A stretch of 55,000 nt of DNA, from positions 586,359 through 641,358 of the forward strand of contig CAUYUJ010019904.1 in the NCBI GenBank assembly GCA_963575745.1, in the 5' to 3' direction. Position numbers and translations under genes: made by a program. Positions 51,872 through 55,000 of this stretch are shown here, piece after piece; the stretch's first letter is position 1, and every line of letters begins with the position of its first letter. The notes beneath the pieces are model-generated. The model saw only the letters and a program-made list of their open reading frames with translations, searched no databases and had not been told where the DNA came from. This stretch comes from Prorocentrum cordatum. Taxonomy: Eukaryota; Sar; Dinophyceae; Prorocentrales; Prorocentraceae.

Positions 51872-52640
51872 CGCGCTTCATCTCTTCGAACATGGCGCAA
51901 CAGCAACCGAGCCGAAGGCAGACGTAGACCTGCTCCAATCGGGCCACCTTCTCCGCGAGTTCAATTAGGCGTTCCTGGGTCAACGGCCTTGCGTTGTCCA
52001 CGGGGGGGCGGCTGATGGAACGGCGCCCCCCCTTAGAATCAGGCGGCTGGTTCGCCAGTGGAGCAGTCGGATCCACCCCCCGACGAGAAGCGAACGCGCG
52101 CGCGCAAATTGGACTTGGCAAGCCCAGCCGTACCCAGGGAACCTTAGTTCGAACGCTGGCGCTTTCCCCGCGGCACGAGCCTGCGATAGGCCATTGTTTG
52201 TCCATGGACGTTGTCGTCGTCGTTCCCGGCGAAGTCCACGATGGCATTACGACAGCCCCACCTACCAAATCTGTTGTCGGTCGACCAAATCCATTCCTCC
52301 GCGCCATCATCACCAGCGCGGCGGGCTCGGGACACCGCCCCCCCACCTGGGGGCGCGGGGTTCATCGACCTGCGGCGCGAGATGTCTCCCGATGAACGCT
52401 GCGCCCAACGCTCGTCCACTTCGACCTGCGCAGGGGCGAAGCTGTTGACGTTAAACCCCGGCACTCATTCGCCATGGACCAGCGCGTCCACATCACGAAG
52501 TACATAGTACTCCTTGTAGACACGGTCCGTTTCCAGCTCGAGGCCCCAGTGAGCATCGTTCACCCAGGCCGCGCTGACCGCCGCGAAGGCGCGCGCGCGA
52601 GCTCTATGAGCTGCCGTCAGCTATCTCGGATCTCTTAGAT
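51872..52640 (-). pseudogene. possible 5' continuation of the acidic-protein gene
   Basis: A minus frame (52346-51759) contains NARPLTQERLIELAEKVARL followed by EQVYVCLRLGCCCAMFEEMK: a helical, coiled-coil-like stretch and a CCC cluster. A second frame (52464-52144) reads VEVDERWAQRSSGDISRR. Composition resembles the neighbouring coding segments on the same strand. No domain recognised and no clear splice sites. Confidence 0.35.
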
Positions 52641-52778
52641 CTGAGCTCGTTGCCGAGCGCTGCGCAACTCCCGTCGGGCCCGTCGCATCTGCGCTACTGC
52701 CGTTGCTCGCGGGATCGCGGCCCTCGAACATCATCGCCGCCTGTATTATCTTCCAAGGAGCCACAGGAGCCGACTCTG

Positions 52779-53045
52779 TCATCCCATCCCCCGCTCCTTC
52801 AGCAGGAAGGAGTGGGCCAGGGTCGACCACGGCAGCGAAGTCCAGTTCGAATCCATCTCCTCAAGGCGGTATAACCATAACCGCATGGCGCACGCTTGCG
52901 GAGGCGCGGCGAAGTGCAAACGGAACGTGGCATGCTCCATATTCTGAGGATGTGGGCAGCAGTACTGTCCGTTCTTTTCTGCGTCCATTGCTCTGAGTCC
53001 CCCTGAGGCGGATGGCGGAGCCAGGATCTGCAAATCGCACGTCAT
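52779..53045 (-). pseudogene. short unidentified coding segment
   Basis: The minus frame reads DLQILAPPSASGGLRAMDAE, NGQYCCPHPQNMEHATFRLH and RLWLYRLEEMDSNWTSLPW. Balanced composition and a CCPHP-x5-H cluster suggest real coding. It lies between the segments at 53230-53874 and 51872-52640 on the same strand and may be one exon or fragment of the same gene. Confidence 0.4.
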
Positions 53046-53229
53046 TGCGAGCCCGTCGTTGAAAATTCAGACGCGCAGGAGCAGCGGGCGCGCTGCCGCG
53101 GGGCGCGCGAGGACTCCTTGAAAGCGCAAGCCTCTTCTGCTGGCGCGCGAGTCGTCTTCGGCAACTTCGCCCCGCCCCCGCCCTTTCCTTTGGGGGCCAC
53201 GAACACGCCAATAGTAAAACCGCGCCTGT

Positions 53230-53874
53230 TCATGTCAACCGCGCGCGAATTGGACCCCCCCCCCCCCCCCCCCCCCCGCTCGTTTTATCGCGAACAAAAC
53301 CTCGCAGAAGATCAGAGGGCAAGGTCACGATTGCGCGGTCCGTTTGTACATTAATAGACAAATTGGCATGATCAAAACTGTTGCACAGCGCCCACTGAAT
53401 GCCACCCTTTGCCGTGAACAGACGCCTCGCACTCAGCCGCTCGACGATCGCCCGAGCGAGGTCCTGCTTACTAAGTTTCGGGAAGTCTGCCCTTCGAATC
53501 GACGATGCCAGCCAGCCCTTCGACTCGGTTGCTGTTCCGCGTCGCAAAGCCCCATCAGGCCCAAGATCCCGGTCTAGCCCCTTGGGCGCCGATGGGATGC
53601 GCGATAACAGCAGCTGGCCGTCGACCGCGCTAGCGGCATTGACTTCCCTACCCAGCAGATCTCTGCTGATCTCGCGCGCGAACGTCTCAGGCCCGACGAC
53701 GATGAGTATCCGATGAGACTGGCTAGATTCAAACGCGCGCGGACAAGTAACATCCCTGCCGCCGATCTCGAACACTGGATCGATCTCAGGACCCCCTCCC
53801 GCACGGCGGACGAGGAAGACCGCCCAAACAAGCAGCGAGTCTTGAACCCCTTTCCACTTCTCCACCGAATCCAC
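53230..53874 (-). pseudogene. unidentified coding segment
   Basis: Open minus frame of 214 codons: VFEIGGRDVTCPRAFESSQS, HRILIVVGPETFAREISRDL, RRADFPKLSKQDLARAIVER, LSARRLFTAKGGIQWALCNS, and NVQTDRAIVTLPSDLLRGFV. The composition is that of a folded protein, with a mix of hydrophobic strands and helices. The last residues read through a poly-C/poly-G tract (53257-53278), which makes the 3' end unreliable. No family recognised. Confidence 0.5.
53257..53278. repeat. poly-C tract
   Basis: A run of about 22 C residues inside an otherwise coding-like stretch. Read on minus it gives poly-Gly. Length may be misassembled. Confidence 0.9.
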
Positions 53875-53899
53875 GCTGCACTATGTTTTGGGGGCGCCA

Positions 53900-54886
53900 C
53901 TGGCATCGCCGGATCCCGCACCACCAACGCATGCTGACACTGGGTCAATTAGAAGAATCCCCCCCCCCCCCCCCTTTCCAACAACGCATGCATGCATGCA
54001 CCGATTCCTCCTGTCGTCGCGCACAAATTCACGAGGCTCAGGATCCCTGTGTGGCATCATTGCCGGGTAGGCGATGTGTTCGTCGTAGGGGAGAATGAAC
54101 ATGGGCGAATCCTTCCACGGCGGTCTGGCCGCCGCGCCCTTCTGTTTCACCCTGTCAGCGAACCTCGCGGTGTCCACGTTCACGTACGTCAGCAAGGGAT
54201 CGTGGGGAATGTCACCAATGCTGAGTGGAGGGAATTGCTCGTGCGCCATGTCTGCCAAAAGACGGCGCCCATTCTCTCCGCATGGCACGCGGTTGATGAA
54301 ACACTCGACTCGCTCTGGGCGAGGAAGCTTGATATTCGGCAGCATCTCGTCCTCGACGCAGGCATGGCCCCCCCTCGGACTTTCCCGTGGGCTGGTGCTC
54401 ACCTCGATGCAGACCCTGCAGGCATCTACTATATACCTGGCCATCTCCCGCACATAGGATTGGCCAGGGCCCACTGCTAAATACCATGAGTCGCCAGCGG
54501 GGTTCTCTCCCTTCTTGTACAGCTCCGACCCTCGCACCCATAGCATCATGCAAGGGAACACAGCCTCTTCCCAATGTATGTATTGTCCTGTTGTTGACAA
54601 CGGCAGCAACCCGGCTCGCTAGCGTGTTCCAAGCAATGAACTCGCCGCTGGTGGGAGGGATCCCCCAAGACTGGGCATCGCCCAGTCCCAGGACGACCAT
54701 GTAAGTATGATCCCTCTGAGCGCACCCGGCCTGCATGTCCACCAGCTGCTTCATTTGCTCCAACAGATTCGCATCCATATCGAAGTACTGCTGAATATCT
54801 GCTTCCGGTGCCGTGCCACGGAGACGCCTGTCCTCACGGTCAGGGCCCAACCCAGTTCCAATCCACAAGAATACACGACAACGCAC
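53900..54886 (-). pseudogene. unidentified coding segment, frameshifted once
   Basis: The minus frame 54886-54575 reads YFDMDANLLEQMKQLVDMQA, HTYMVVLGLGDAQSWGIPPT, then SGEFIAWNTLASRVAAVVNN. The sense then moves to another frame (54580-53990): HWEEAVFPCMMLWVRGSELY, GDSWYLAVGPGQSYVREMAR, YIVDACRVCIEV, NIKLPRPERVECFINRVPCG, ENGRRLLADMAHEQFPPLSI, then DSPMFILPYDEHIAYPAMMP. One frameshift near 54575 (or an intron edge) joins them. Towards the 3' side the frame ends in a poly-G (C on plus, 53959-53973). It is 5'-most of the minus-strand series that ends at 49285. I do not recognise the family. Confidence 0.5.
53959..53973. repeat. poly-C tract
   Basis: A run of 15 C residues at the 3' edge of the coding-like segment, followed by GCATGCATGCATGCA. 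Confidence 0.9.
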
Positions 54887-55000
54887 GCCAGTTTGTGTCG
54901 CTAATATACTATGACTGTCGAAACTGATGTTTCCTTCTTGTTCAGATCTTGAGATGGATGCGAGGGTGGATCAGCCCTGACAGTATGCGTAACACCCCTC

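Overview
The window looks like a stretch of dinoflagellate nuclear genome. Four things point there: (i) remnants on the minus strand of the dinoflagellate spliced leader (best copy 41719-41740, 21 consecutive bases of the canonical sequence, with a truncated second leader directly behind it); (ii) Ty1/copia and LINE polyproteins with the sequence style I associate with dinoflagellate genomes; (iii) a PPR-type pseudogene behind the spliced leader; (iv) GC-rich sequence packed with mini- and microsatellites. I see no bacterial-type operon, CRISPR array, rRNA or convincing tRNA, and no intact ordinary host gene. Genus cannot be decided from the sequence alone.

Layout. 1-9.4 kb is repeat territory: a 3-kb array of a 12-bp unit, a composite of two modules repeated three times, a 96-bp tandem array, a 13-bp array, 78- and 84-bp arrays and a long ATC array. 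9.4-16.3 kb holds a diverged tandem duplication (10.7-12.1 kb), GA, CA/GT and Ser/Thr-coding minisatellites and little recognisable coding sequence. 16.3-21.4 kb holds a dead minus-strand LINE reverse transcriptase bracketed by two directly repeated GAC-rich blocks and interrupted by TTAGC, AGCAT and GATGTA arrays. 23.5-24.3 kb is a direct-plus-inverted repeat cluster. 24.6-32.6 kb is a nearly full-length but broken copia-type element on the minus strand: gag, zinc knuckle, protease, an odd domain with a PPxCxxFS motif, integrase, reverse transcriptase and RNase H. Its integrase is split by a 167-bp palindromic insert with a 6-bp target duplication. 32.7-33.6 kb is a frameshifted ORF1-like gene with a spliced-leader remnant upstream. 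35.3-38.8 kb is a plus-strand LINE with reverse transcriptase and RNase H. 40.7-42.4 kb carries the spliced-leader/PPR retrocopy and tandem repeats, and 43.7-45.9 kb a satellite of 430-500-bp units. 46.9-49.1 kb (plus) and 49.3-54.9 kb (minus) contain two convergent sets of coherent but broken coding segments that I cannot name with certainty.

Most real coding signal comes from decayed mobile elements. They are read by stitching together adjacent frames, so boundaries are approximate. No alignments could be run; family calls rest on motifs and on memory of family patterns.
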